Assembly: GCA_029339505.1 (NCBI GenBank)
Contig: JAQISU010000003.1
Span: forward strand, 18,235,001 to 18,299,000
DNA length: 64,000 nucleotides
Origin: Unio delphinus
Taxonomy: Eukaryota; Mollusca; Bivalvia; Unionida; Unionidae
Reading direction: 5' to 3'
The notes beneath the pieces are model-generated. The model did not search any database and had not been told where the DNA came from. It worked only from the letters and a program-made list of their open reading frames with translations. This document shows, in pieces, positions 21,468 to 31,979 of this stretch. The translations under genes and the position numbers were made by a program. Positions within the stretch are counted from its first letter, which is position 1; each line of letters opens with the position of its first letter.

Positions 21468-22009
21468 TGTCATATAGTCATATTAGTGTTGCGTTAACTC
21501 CCGGTCAACTCAAGAAATTACAATCGGAATCAGCTAAAAAATGCGGAACTACAATAACACTAAAACCCAATCAGATGACTGGCGGGGCGAATAAATTGTC
21601 GCTGACGACTCAAGTAAAACACTTCAATGATGCTTTCAAAAATAAAAAAGGCGTTCAGGTTACTCTCTCTGCGGCTGCGATCAAAAATATGATTAAAACC
21701 AGCGGTATATTCCTGCTGTTAGCTGCGATTCCAGCTTTGATTGCGGCAGCGGCCCCAGTTGTGGCTATAGCGGTGGCGTTAGGAGCCGTTGGTACTACGG
21801 CAGGTATGGCACTAAAGAAAGCAGCTGGGCGAGGATATAAAAAAGAAGGGAAAGGGTCTAAGACTACCAGGAACCCCATATTCATGGTACAGCAGAAAGG
21901 GTCTAAGACTAGGACCAGTTTACTAGCTGAGGATCCTTCGATTGAGGAATCTTTGACTCCAGTGTCCAATTTTGATTTACTCGATGCTGCTAAAAAAACT
22001 CGTGATTAA
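21467..22009 (+). CDS. Hydrophobic minor virion protein (adenovirus pX/pVI-like style)
   Basis: Intact 180-aa ORF whose ATG overlaps the MCP stop by one base. The N-terminal part (VALTPGQLKKL) is polar. Residues about 62-115 hold VTLSAAAIKNMI and then a long Ala-rich hydrophobic segment (IFLLLAAIPALIAAAA) with a further small-residue helix. A basic stretch (KKAAGRGYKKEGKGSK) and a DPSIEESL tail follow. Proteins with this G/A-rich hydrophobic core after a KGVQVTLS-type lead are common in Polintons and are compared with membrane-active adenovirus core peptides. It may help membrane disruption or line the capsid; the role is inferred. The adenovirus-type protease follows directly and may process it. 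Confidence 0.7.
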   Translation: MSYSHISVALTPGQLKKLQSESAKKCGTTITLKPNQMTGGANKLSLTTQVKHFNDAFKNKKGVQVTLSAAAIKNMIKTSGIFLLLAAIPALIAAAAPVVAIAVALGAVGTTAGMALKKAAGRGYKKEGKGSKTTRNPIFMVQQKGSKTRTSLLAEDPSIEESLTPVSNFDLLDAAKKTRD

Positions 22010-22345
22010 AAACTTCAGAGGTGTCTTTATGAAAGATCAGTTGCCGGCACAAGCAAACAGCGTTGAAACAGGTATCATTAATCCCATTGGGTTGCATACG
22101 CGATTGATCCACGTGCAATTGTTTATTTCGATTCATATGGATTAGCGCCGCCAAAGGAATTTAACCGCTATATAAACCGCTTAAAAACTCCTCGTTGGTA
22201 TTCCACGTTACCAACACAACAAATGAATGATCCACCAATATGTGGCAGCGAAGTATTAAATGTCCTTGACGCTATTTCATCATCTGGAAAACCACCACAT
22301 GTTGTCGTAAATGAATACACTAGTAATCACTGGTGGTATCGATGA
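22002..22345 (+). pseudogene. PRO: Adenovirus-type (adenain-like) cysteine protease, broken
   Basis: Capsid maturation protease of the Polinton core set. The N-terminal part reads FRGVFMKDQLP and then GIIN in one frame. The rest is in a second frame, starting with HWVAYAID (catalytic His), followed by YFDSYGLAPP (the acidic residue and substrate loop) and ICGSEVLNVLD (catalytic Cys). The segment between GIIN and HW is shorter than usual for adenain-like enzymes, so the frame change coincides with a small deletion near 22080. The stop is TGA at 22343-22345. The frame slightly overlaps the preceding gene. His and Cys codons persist, but the frame is disrupted. Confidence 0.82.
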
Positions 22346-22386
22346 TTTTGCAACGAAAAGATTTTAGAGGGATTATATAGAATAAC

Positions 22387-23293
22387 ATGATTGATATTTG
22401 GGGACGATCTCTATTACCGTCGAAGAAACCCAATGGCACTGCAACCGGTGATATAAAAAAAATAATCGAAGATGAATAGCTGAGACATTGAACTTGGCAA
22501 GTGTTGATCCCAATGAAATAGTTGTATTTCAAGATCGTCAGGGTAAATTGAAATCTAGTAATGTTTCCCTGGATGATATTTTAGTTAAACAAAGCGGTGT
22601 ACCCGAAGGCACTATCGCATTGTTTTCCGATCAGGGTAAACTCAAACCGGGTGTACTTGTATCAACTATCTTGGAACGAATTAACAATATTGACAAGCCG
22701 TTATTAGAATTTCTTGGAAATCCACTGGTGACCACACCGAAGCTCACAACGATAAAAGATTCTATGTTGAACTAGCAACATTTCAAAGCAAATATGCAGA
22801 TCACGTTGAAAAGTTCACATCATTTCGTAAAAATATCATTGAGAAATTCTTTGCAACCACGCTGGATAAAATTGATATAAAACTTCCTGATATTAAAAAA
22901 TCCATCGAAGAAATGAAAAACACCATCGAGGCAATCAAGGAGGATGCAACGAGGATGATAACAATCATTGAAAAAACAAAAATCACTCATGCAAAAACCA
23001 ACAACGTAGTATACACGATCCAACATGGATCATTTGCGTGGACACCTACAAACAACAAATTAGATATCACTGTAATCGTCAAAGGTATTTATCGATTAAC
23101 ACTAGTGACACCAACTCAGTTTAATATATCATCGTCAAGTTCATCTGGGGTCAACAATATGATATCAACAATCATCGACAAGGATACAACTGAACAGTTC
23201 ACGGCAGCATCCACTGATAAAAATTTGGTTAGAGTTTCGGTATCATGGTATGTGGAATTCGTAGCAGATTTAAGTAAACAATTAAACAGCTAG
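22387..23293 (+). pseudogene. Fibre-like protein with repeated VFxDxxGKLK motif (frameshifted)
   Basis: An ATG at 22387 begins MIDIWGRSLLPSKKP; this piece ends at a TAG near 22475. The next frame (from about 22488) has two copies of a motif, VVFQDRQGKLK and ALFSDQGKLKPG, which is typical of shaft segments of trimeric phage and virus fibres. A third frame (from about 22780) has a helical stretch (KLPDIKKSIEEMKNTIEAIK) and then a beta-rich C-terminus (QHGSFAWTPTNNKLDIT) that could be a receptor-binding head. At least two frame changes break it. The short leader could be the capsid-anchoring N-terminus or a separate small protein. Fibre identity is inferred from motif style and location. Confidence 0.55.
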
Positions 23294-23331
23294 CGGTTTC
23301 AATTGAAATCGTAAACTGATTTGGAAATAAA

Positions 23332-23847
23332 ATGTCGTCATCAACGGTACCTTCGGTATCTTAATATCGCTATGATCAGGCCAGAGAGTTTCAAACTAAA
23401 CGCAAAACACTCAATGAGGAGTATCAAGTACAAATAAAAAGATACCGATGAAGAATCACCGCAATTGATGTTACCATGTACTCGGTGAGTGGTGTAATCA
23501 TCGGAGCTGGTATTATACTCTCCTCGGTGACAGTGATTGCCCTGATAGCTGTTCCAATTTGTATATCCGCAGCGACAACAATCGCGAGACTGATTTCGAT
23601 AATAACAAAAAAAATATCGTGCAGCCAATGCAAACTTCAAGACTACATAATTAAATTTCATGTTGTATCAACCGCGTACTCGCAATTATCCTCGATGATA
23701 TCATCGTCACTCGATGATACACTTATATCAGATAGTGAGTTCTCAGCGATGGTAAGTATTTATGATTCCGCGATGTCAAAATTAGAAATACAACATAAGT
23801 ATAATAACAATGACATCACCGCAAGAACTACTTCAACAAATAGCTGA
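23332..23847 (+). pseudogene. Membrane/coiled-coil protein, two in-frame stops
   Basis: One frame from ATG 23332 to TGA 23845-23847, interrupted by TAA at 23362 and TGA at about 23446. It has a charged helical start (AREFQTKRKTLNEEYQVQIK), a hydrophobic region of about 50 residues (VSGVIIGAGIILSSVT, then VIALIAVPICISAA), and a helical tail. This layout matches a recurring Polinton gene that sits between the protease and minor capsid genes. The molecular role is unknown; virion membrane or internal scaffold are options. The 3' end overlaps the next start by 38 bp. Confidence 0.5.
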
Positions 23848-25174
23848 GAACACAGCCCGGACAGTGGAGAACACAAACCTGAAAACCAGCATATCTCAAT
23901 AACATCAATGAATCCTGAGTTCAGTGTAAATTTCCCTATCCCAGTCCCCGTGAAGGAAATCGCGTTAGCAAAATTATGAGTGTATCACAGTTGGCCTAAT
24001 ATTAGGTCGGTAGCATTTGGCGGTCAACAACCGAATAACAGCTTAGTATTTGCAAATAAGAATCAGAAGACGGAACTCCAGACTGGAACGTCGTTTTGAT
24101 ACCATATGGGTTATACAAAATCGAACAAATGAATGCTGAATTCCAGCGTAGAATAAAATCTATTACTGGAGCATAATCGAAAATTGCTATAACGGTCCAT
24201 GAGCCGACGTTATCATCCGTGATCGAGATAAACTCACCCGAGTATTCCGTAGACATCTTTCAGAGTTCTATAAGAACAATACTGGGTTGGCCTGAAAATC
24301 CACCTCGGGGAGAAACCGTTAATTTACCACCTGAATCACAAAAATCTGATTATATCACCGACAGGATAAAATCTTATAATCCAGTAAAATGTTATAGCAT
24401 TTACACCAAATTGAATTTTTTCACTGGAATAATGGAAAATCGTGTTAATAGATTTACAACTCGACAGGATAAAATCACTGAAAATTTCACAGCATTCAAT
24501 GACGATATTTCACTGTTCTTAATATCTCTTAAATCCGGTACTCTCACCCGAGATGAATTTATCAGCATCATAGAAACATGTAACAAAATCATTGATGACA
24601 TGGAAATATTTCATTTGCAAATCATTCAAGAGGTATTAGGTGACAGTAATCCTAAAACGAGAACAGAGTTTGCGACAATGTATAATATCCATGTAGAAGA
24701 TATTCCTACATTCAAACTACATGAATATAATATCTCAGAACTAAAAAAATCTCTCAATGATGCCATCGATGAAGGTTTAAAAAAATCCATGACGCATGGA
24801 AAAAATTAACAGAACCACAAACAACCATCCTCAAACATAATAATGACCCAGACGGCGGTGGCAGTCATATCGCTCCGTCCAACGTGAATATAACCTCAGT
24901 GATAGCATTGAATTTAGTATGTGATGTTATCGAAGGCAGCTATCAAATAAATCTCGAGCGATCAAATCAAGCTCAGCAGGGATATATTTTATACTCTTTT
25001 GCACCAACAGCTTCACCCGGATATCTAATCGTTGAGGATCCAACTAATCCGGTCTATATGCAATGTCATAATAATTCGCTAACGAGAATTAATTTCAAAC
25101 TCACTGATCAATCTAATAATCTGATTGATTTACGCGGCGAGGTTCTACAAATTAGTCTGTTTGTAAAGTCCTAA
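23810..25174 (+). pseudogene. mCP: Minor capsid (penton-like jelly-roll) with apparent helical insertion, broken
   Basis: Vertex protein of the capsid. An N-terminal MTSPQELLQQIAENTA is followed, after stops, by a MNPEFSVNFPIPVP frame. Next come IPYGLYKIEQMNAEFQRRI and EYSVDIFQSSIRTILGW, the usual first half of Polinton penton proteins. The usual second half (ILYSFAPTASPGYLI, INFKLTDQSNNLIDLRGE) appears only at 24884-25174. Between them, about 24300-24870 encodes roughly 190 residues, mostly helical (ENRVNRFTTRQDKI, FISIIETCNKIIDDMEIF). Frames change near 23900, 24080 and 24790, with a TGA near 23977 and a TAA near 24174. It ends 33 bp before the right terminal repeat. Confidence 0.72.
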
Positions 25175-25207
25175 ATGATTTTCATTGTAAAAGAATTGTT
25201 AACTCCT

Positions 25208-25440
25208 AGCAGCAGAGGGGGAGAATTCCAACAACCAGGGTGTCTTCGAACAAGCGTTGGTTAGCCTCGTCGACGCTTTTTTTTTACGATTTCGAGGAAG
25301 CCTTAGTTTGCCAAACAGACCCTTCCATTAAGCATTTACTAGGAAGCCTTAGTTTGTTGATTCGACCTTTCTATAAAATATTAACGAGAAGGAAGAGAGA
25401 AAAACGCCTAAGGGGTTGGTCTGTTCACCCCCTTTGCTGC
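25208..25440 (-). repeat. Polinton terminal inverted repeat, right (233 bp)
   Basis: Reverse complement of the left repeat with about 15 differences. At several of them this copy keeps CG where the left copy has TG or CA, so it is probably closer to the ancestral form. Its inner end also begins AGCAGCAGAGGGGG. Confidence 0.95.
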
Positions 25441-25446
25441 TCAGCA
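25441..25446. repeat. Polinton target site duplication, right copy
   Basis: TCAGCA, identical to 10668-10673. Confidence 0.75.
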
Positions 25447-26047
25447 GTATAAATTTAGGCCAATGGAGGGGACTCCTTTAAAATAGCTAGCAAACATATC
25501 TAGGATACTGAAGAGGCGGCCCACATATAAAATATGAACAAAATTTAAAAGCAAATGTCACCTACAGGAAATGTATGTGCACTTGATGAATAAAGGATAA
25601 TCTTATTTGTTGTGAATATTAAACAGCATGCTATATGTACATCATTGTGATTTAGTCTTAATGGAGCCCTTATGGATATAAATATTATGAATTATTTAAA
25701 CGTTCAAACTTCAGGAGCATTGCATGTATTTTAATAGTTTCATTAACTGTTTAATTTGATTCTATTTTCTCTTCTTGAAAAATACTTCAGCTATAGTAGT
25801 AAGGTACAAAATAGTGTGAATGGCTGAAATTTTTCTCTCTCGCACATTTGGGCATATTTTATTTTGATCACAAGATATAAGAAATATTTAATGAAAACCA
25901 TATTCCTCCTGCTCTCTCTTCAAAATAAAACTGAAAAAAAGCATTCAAACAGAAGTGATGCAATTTCCATTTTATGGGTAATCTGAAAGAGCATACAGTG
26001 ATACATGTACCATTAATATTCATAAAACTTAAAAGTAACCATAGTTA

Positions 26048-26255
26048 CATTCCACACAGCATCACACGTTTTATCGTATATGTAACTCAGTAAATGTTTA
26101 GGTCATTATCAATAAATGTAACTAAAAATACACAATTTTTTTAACAAAATACTTTAATTGAAACAAATAGGATACTTTTAGCTACATTTATTGAGATTGA
26201 CTTCAAAATCTACTGAATTATGGATAGGATAAAATTCTCAGTGTGGTGTGGAATG
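26048..26255. mobile_element. MITE-like palindromic element, copy 1
   Basis: Ends are inverted (CATTCCACACAGCATCACAC at left; GTGTGGTGTGGAATG at right), followed by a shared GTTTTATC / GATAAAATTC pair. The same arrangement is found at 54551-54756. No coding capacity. The exact termini are uncertain. Confidence 0.5.
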
Positions 26256-27177
26256 AAATGAAAAAGAAAGCTGAGGTATTGATGTGGCCTCATTTTATAC
26301 TCCCCATTGACTACTTATATATGTAGAAAGGATATTTTTAAAAATAATATATGCTTATTCAACTTATTCTCTACATTTATTTATAAGCCAGCAAATATGG
26401 TACATTCATTATTCTATAAAGACAAGCATATCTCATGGTGCAGTTTTGACAATGCTATGTTATTGTTGTTGTGAACAATGACACATGCATTGCTTTCAAC
26501 CCCACCCCCTCTTGAACAATTGAAAGCAGAAAGAACTGCATCAGATTAACATATAATTTGCAATCCACTGGATTTTAAAGACATAAACTTGATGTATGTT
26601 TTTATTTGTCAGTGTGGATGTGATGTAATGATGTTGATATTTGACAATGATAAATCTACCAACTATATCTTTTAAAATCTTAAATGGTTTAAAAAAAGTC
26701 AAGTTGTTTGGGGTTTTATTCAGATTTCAATTTTCAATCATTTTCTATAGATTTATGTGAAAAGATATATTATTGTGAATTAGATGACATCGTTGTTTGG
26801 TCATGCACACTGCCCACCCCCACCTTCTTGGGACCTCAGAACACACTTTTTGAGTCTAAAAACCCACCACCACCTTCAGGTAATATATGTCAGGTATGCT
26901 ACCATAAGCACATTGAAATTACATATAGCCTTTGGGATGAAACAGCATCAGTTTTGTTGTTAATGAGATTTTCATGGAGATTGAACAGTATTAATTTGGC
27001 TGTTGATGAAGTTGCCGCTGATTTGGAGTGGAACAGTATTGGCTGTTGTCCATAGAAAGTGAAATTTAACTGAAAAACTACATGTTAGGTAAAGTGGACA
27101 CTGTCTGTATAGTGGAGATGAGTTTAGGAGTGATGCACCAAACTGCATCAGAAACATTTTACCTAGTGCCTACCATC

Positions 27178-27256
27178 ACAGTGTATGGCCAAACAATTGT
27201 AGAAGCGGACAAGTTTACAGTATATGGCCAAACACTTGTAGTAGAGGACAAATTTG
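27178..27256 (+). repeat. 39-bp tandem duplication
   Basis: Two adjacent imperfect copies, each beginning CAGTGTATGGCCAAACA or CAGTATATGGCCAAACA and containing TTGTAG followed by GGACAA. Confidence 0.7.
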
Positions 27257-27860
27257 TTTATGTATAGGGTGGTATTATCAGAGCAAGAACTTTGTTGTTG
27301 TTGTAGGGTTTAATGCCATTTTTCAGCGTAAGATAGGCTATACATAGCAGCCAGTATAAATGGTTGAGGAAGAACCCAGTGAAAACCCTGGATAGAACCA
27401 CCGACCCATGAGAAGCTACTGGCAAGCATTCTCACATATCCCCATTGGCTGAAACTATGACTCAAACCCACACATAGGTGAGATGACAATGATCTGTAAT
27501 GGTGAGTACTTTACAAAATACCTTTAGATTCTTCTCCTCATCCCAACACTACTTTATCCCTACTTTTCATAAATGATTGCTGAAGATTGACAACACTTAT
27601 TTATTAATGAATGAGACTAAAAATCAGTACAGTTCTGTATCAGATTTTCCAGCTGGTTATTTGAGGTTCTTTGTATGCTGGAGGGCTAATTTTATTTCCC
27701 ATGACTTCTTGCTCAAGACAGATGTGTTCTATGATGATCCTGTTTGTACTGTCATACTTGGAAAAGCTCCTTATATCTTATCTTTGTATCTTGCCATGGC
27801 AGAGGCATTCACACCCTCAGTACTTTTAATGGTCTTTCTTTGTTGTTTTTTTCTCCACAG

Positions 27861-28039
27861 AGTCCTACATTGCTTTAATTGAAGATCAGAATGGTAGTGA
27901 CAACATAGTGGTAGATCTGGAGAACTACATGCTGACATGTCAGAAAAGGAAGCAACAAAAGATTCTAGAAACACAAGAGAAATGGAAGAAAATAGAGCAT
28001 CAAAAGAAGGAATTAAATACAAGAATGCTTAAAATGTTG
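27861..28039 (+). CDS. Host gene exon B, coiled-coil segment
   Basis: Acceptor TTCTCCACAG, donor TTG|GTATTA. It enters with two bases of a split codon and ends in phase 0, so it matches the phase-1 end of exon A. The peptide has SYIALIEDQNGSDNIVVDLE and then a long charged helix (RKQQKILETQEKWKKIEHQK) that should form a coiled coil. I recognise no named family. Confidence 0.68.
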
Positions 28040-29933
28040 GTATTATATACTTACATAGATCTTACTGCCCTACCACCCAAAAAATTGATATATTGATATA
28101 CTGAAGTGATCATCATCCATTCATCTGCCCGTTCATTTATCAGCAATTTTTAATTCTTGAGCAATCCACATCACTTAATTGATTTCAGACACAATATCTC
28201 CTATCTGTTAGAAAATATTTTCCTTGTGCTGAAAAATAACATAAGTTCTCTTAACTTTTAGTTGTAACTGAAAATAACTTCCAATTTAAGCCTACAATTT
28301 AAAATCTTTTTTTGCCATATATTAAAAACGTTATTGCCAAGTTGTTGGGAATAGTAAAATTCCAAATTGTCTTTGACCTCCCTTCCTCCCCCAATCCAGT
28401 TTAAGTTGGGGTTTATGTTACAAGTTACATCCATTTGTAAGGGGTGACTTGTCAGTGAGTCAAAGTTGCAAAGTTTGGAAAAATAAACAAGCCAGCTGAA
28501 TTGCTTGATGGGAAAAATAAAAACAAAACCAGTCTCAAATAATGCAATTATATATTTGAATGTAGTATGTCACAAACATATTGATAGCTTACATTTTTTC
28601 CATTTTCATGTAATGAATTCCATCATATTTTAAATCCATTTATGTGACAGATCCATGAACCAAATTATAGGTCACTTATTCGTATGAAAATTATAGTCAT
28701 GAGAGAGCTGATTCACAATAACCCATAATGTGTTCATTGGCAGATAACTTAAGAAATATCATCTGGATTATGAAAAAGACAAAACTAAATCAATCAGAAC
28801 TTTTTTTGTATCAAACATAAACAGTATTTATACAAGCAAAACAGAAAATATAATAAAAAGCACAGGTTTTCAGAACTGCATAAAAATAGAAGTAATCACC
28901 CAAGGTAAACAATGTTATTTTGACACTTAATTTAATATATTTAGATTATTAAAATCCAATTATTAAAATGTAGATGGAAATATTGTATACTGTAATTAAT
29001 GCATTGCATATTGGCATGAAAACATGAAAATATTTTAATTGACAGTACATGATATATATGGCAAAGATATACTGCTTCCAGTATTACCCCTGTATTCATC
29101 AAATTTTGTTTGTGACACTAAAAGTGACCACTACTCTGCGAAAATCCAATTTTATGTTATAAAAAACAACCTCTTGTCATAGCAGACTGTGTCCAGATTT
29201 TTGTGTGAAAAGGATGTTGACTGGCCATCAGGTATGGCTAATCTTACATGAAAAGCCTTGAAATACCTTTTCTCAGTAACTTCTGAATCAATTCGAAAAA
29301 AGTATTCTGGCACGGTCTTTTAGGTTCTTTAATTAATTTAGATCCACCATCAATTTTGCTATTTTTTCAGAATTTGATTCTATTTAACAAAAGCATCCTA
29401 GCAAAATTGTAAAAATTGAGGCAGTCTGCCATCAGATATGGTAACTATTACTATAACAATAAAAACCTTGAACTTACTTCTGATAAATAAAATGTTGAAA
29501 TCATCAGATGATAAAGGCCTTTTATTTGTAAGATGATGTAGATCTGCTATTAAATATGGTCACTGTACAAAAAAACAGATTTTTTTTTTTATTTAAATGC
29601 TTCTTTTTCTTTAATGAAGCTTAATAACAGAAAACTTCCTAGTATGAAAAATGAAAATATGCTATTAGATATGGCTGCCATTACTAGATCAAAATCTTTA
29701 AATGACAGAATTGCTTTAAAGCAACATGGCAAGAAGGCCTTTCAGGTTTATGATGCCCATTCATCATCTAGTGTAGCTGCTGTTGCTAAAAATAGCAAAA
29801 CCTTGAAATTTTGTTGCTATTCCATTCCAACATCAGCATTGGATTCCATTAAAAAAGAGAAAACTTTTTAAAGTCAGAAAACACCATACTAACACTGATT
29901 TATCAGGCCAACTCCTCTCACATTTTGTTTTAG
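28040..29933. other. Host intron
   Basis: AT-rich. An 85-codon open frame at 29614-29871 falls in degenerate repeat sequence (ATATGGCTGCC-like phrases recur around 29230, 29430, 29550 and 29665) and is unlikely to be coding. Confidence 0.5.
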
Positions 29934-30012
29934 GTAGATGTCAACAATCTGAAGCCCACCTTCAATTTGGACTTCTTTTCCAAATGGTTTGTAAAGAGAT
30001 TTGATGAAAACA
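29934..30012 (+). CDS. Host gene exon C (79 bp)
   Basis: Acceptor CATTTTGTTTTAG, donor AACA|GTAAAT. It starts in phase 0, matching exon B, and ends in phase 1. The peptide VDVNNLKPTFNLDFFSKWFV and the residues after it look like real protein. It is short, so the call depends on splice signals and phase agreement. Confidence 0.55.
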
Positions 30013-30299
30013 GTAAATAATCTTAGAAATTAATTTATGTGACTCCCCTAACCTTTCTTGTCATATAGCTTTGAATCAGAGATGGCTTTTGATTTTAGCT
30101 TTACAAATCATAGACCAAAAGAGCAAATGGGAAGGCCTGTTGTCTGTAATCCATCATCTGTCATCCAATGTCCATAATTCAAAGTGCATTGCCTGTCCAT
30201 CCATCAGCACAATTTTATTATTTCTACTCCTAAATTACAAGATTACTAGAAACCTATACACACGGCCATCTCATGGTCTAGTTGTAAATAAAAAATGGT

Positions 30300-30900
30300 G
30301 CTGCTCAGACATCCATGGCTGTTACAGCAGCCATCTTTAAACTTCTTTTATTGCTACTTCGCTTTAACAGATGGCCATATCAGGTCATGATTATCCCTAA
30401 CAGACATGTGTTGTTGGTTTGGTTCAAATGCAAAGGGTACCAGTTTGATTTACAATATAGTCACCACAGTAGCCATCTTGAAAACCATCTTATCACTATC
30501 ATACGAAAATATGGTTTTTACCAGAAGACTTTTGATGATGTTTTCTTGGTCCAAGTGGTGCTAACATGACATCCAGTATTATAGTAACCACATCAGCCAC
30601 CTGGAAAACTTTGTTGTTGCTACTCTTCCTAAATTGTAAGTTCTGCCAATATGGAGTTTCCAACAGACAACTATTTTTATTATGTTTAGTTGGTCTAAAA
30701 TGAAAATGGTTGGCATGGACAGCTAATGTAGCGACCACAGTGGCTATCTTCTACTCTGCATGAATAAATCAACATGCTGGCTTCACAGAAAGACTTTATT
30801 ATGTCTGTTTTGTCCTTATTGAAAATGATCTGTCATCCAAGATGTCCACTAAATCTGCTGTCTTGAAAATCTTTGTTATTGGTACTCCTATTTCAGTTTT
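30300..30900. repeat. Degenerate tandem-like repeat in intron
   Basis: Phrases of the type GCCATCTTGAAAACC followed by a TTATTGCTACT-like stretch recur near 30330, 30472, 30594 and 30856, roughly every 130 bp. Strongly diverged. Confidence 0.45.
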
Positions 30901-31816
30901 GTTAACATTAGTCAACAGCTTTATTAAGGTTTTAGTTCAGGGTTTTCATTTGCATATATTACCTAAATCTCTTGGTAGATTCTCATCATGACTCATTACG
31001 ACACTAACATAATTAACTAAAGGATAGGCTTGCCCATCCCTATTTACCTTGAGGTCAGGGTCCCAGTCATAGAAAAATTATTTTAATATTTTGGTTAAAG
31101 TTTGTTCTTGTGCTTATATTTCCTATATCCATTGATGGATTGTTTATATTCTTGGCATGAATATATATTGGGCTAAGACAAATCATTTTGTTACATGCAT
31201 ACTTGCCTTAGTGACTATGGGTTCAGTATTTGGGTTTTGGTTACAATGTTTACCTTATTTTCTGCTTTCTTCAGATAGCAAATTATCATGACCCTTTTCT
31301 CTGTCCAAAATCATTTAAAAATGTTACTTTCAGTAATCAATAAGATTCAAACAACAAGTTACAAATTAATTACTCACCTGGTAAAAATAAAGAACATATT
31401 GCCCACCATTTAATAAAAGAGTAACCTGAAATATGCCATCTCAAATTTTTTTATACTCCATTGTGAATGAGACTGAAATCAGTATGGTCAAGTAGTCGGA
31501 ATTTAGACATAAATAATAATGTTGTTCTGTCATTTAATATTAAATTAGTAGTTTAACCAAAGTCATCATCAACTTCTGGACAAATAGTGCTCTCTACTTC
31601 TGAAATGGTAGCCATGTATTGAACTGGATTTAGAAGAGAGCACATTGAGTCTTATCATAACAATTAGTAAGGTCATACAAAGTTTTTCAACACAGATAGC
31701 TTCTATTGTGAGATCACAAAGAATGATATTCAATCTAGCTTGTACAGTCCTACCCGTTTATGTTGACATCCTCGGCCCTGAGGAAATATTGTCGACATAG
31801 GCGGATGTCGAGATAA

Positions 31817-31851
31817 TGTGTGTGTGTGTGGCGGGGTGTGTGTGTGTGTGT
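31817..31851. repeat. (TG)n microsatellite with GCGGGG interruption
   Basis: Two TG runs separated by a short GC-rich interruption, just left of the inverted LINE segment. Confidence 0.85.
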
Positions 31852-31979
31852 CTTAAAAAAGATAAAAGTTAAAATTCGTCAGCAAAGGGTGACCCGTTAT
31901 CATTTACACTTTGACAAGTTGACATGAACATCTGATACCATTTATCTAAAGCAGTGTTGACATCAGCTATATTGCAGAC

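Larger units (their letters stand above)
10674..25440. mobile_element. Polinton/Maverick, complete but decayed, 14.8 kb
   Basis: A self-synthesising DNA transposon, also viewed as an integrated virus-like genome. It is bounded by 233-bp inverted repeats and a 6-bp target duplication. It holds all the hallmark Polinton genes: protein-primed type B polymerase, retroviral-type integrase, FtsK/A32-like packaging ATPase, adenovirus-type protease, and major and minor capsid proteins. Accessory genes are a PLA2-like protein, two Cys-rich proteins, an HNH endonuclease, a fibre-like protein and several conserved unknowns. Left-arm genes run in both directions; everything from 16569 rightward is on the + strand. 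Most long genes carry stops or frameshifts, so the copy is not expected to be autonomous. Confidence 0.95.
25447..27860. other. Right part of the host intron after the Polinton
   Basis: Non-coding apart from repeats. It contains a MITE-like palindrome at 26048-26255, a 39-bp tandem duplication at 27178-27256, and a stretch at 27305-27345 (GTTTAATGCCATTTTTCAGC) that recurs near 36895. The 115-codon open frame near 26708 has no recognisable domain. It ends with a strong acceptor (TTTTTTTCTCCACAG). Confidence 0.5.

Noticed and set aside
21655..21969. 104-codon frame on the - strand
   Set aside because: Antisense to the Ala-rich hydrophobic virion protein, whose composition keeps the opposite strand open.
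29614..29871. 85-codon frame as a possible host exon
   Set aside because: The sequence is part of a degenerate intronic repeat and has no suitable splice donor; the real exon candidate starts at 29934.
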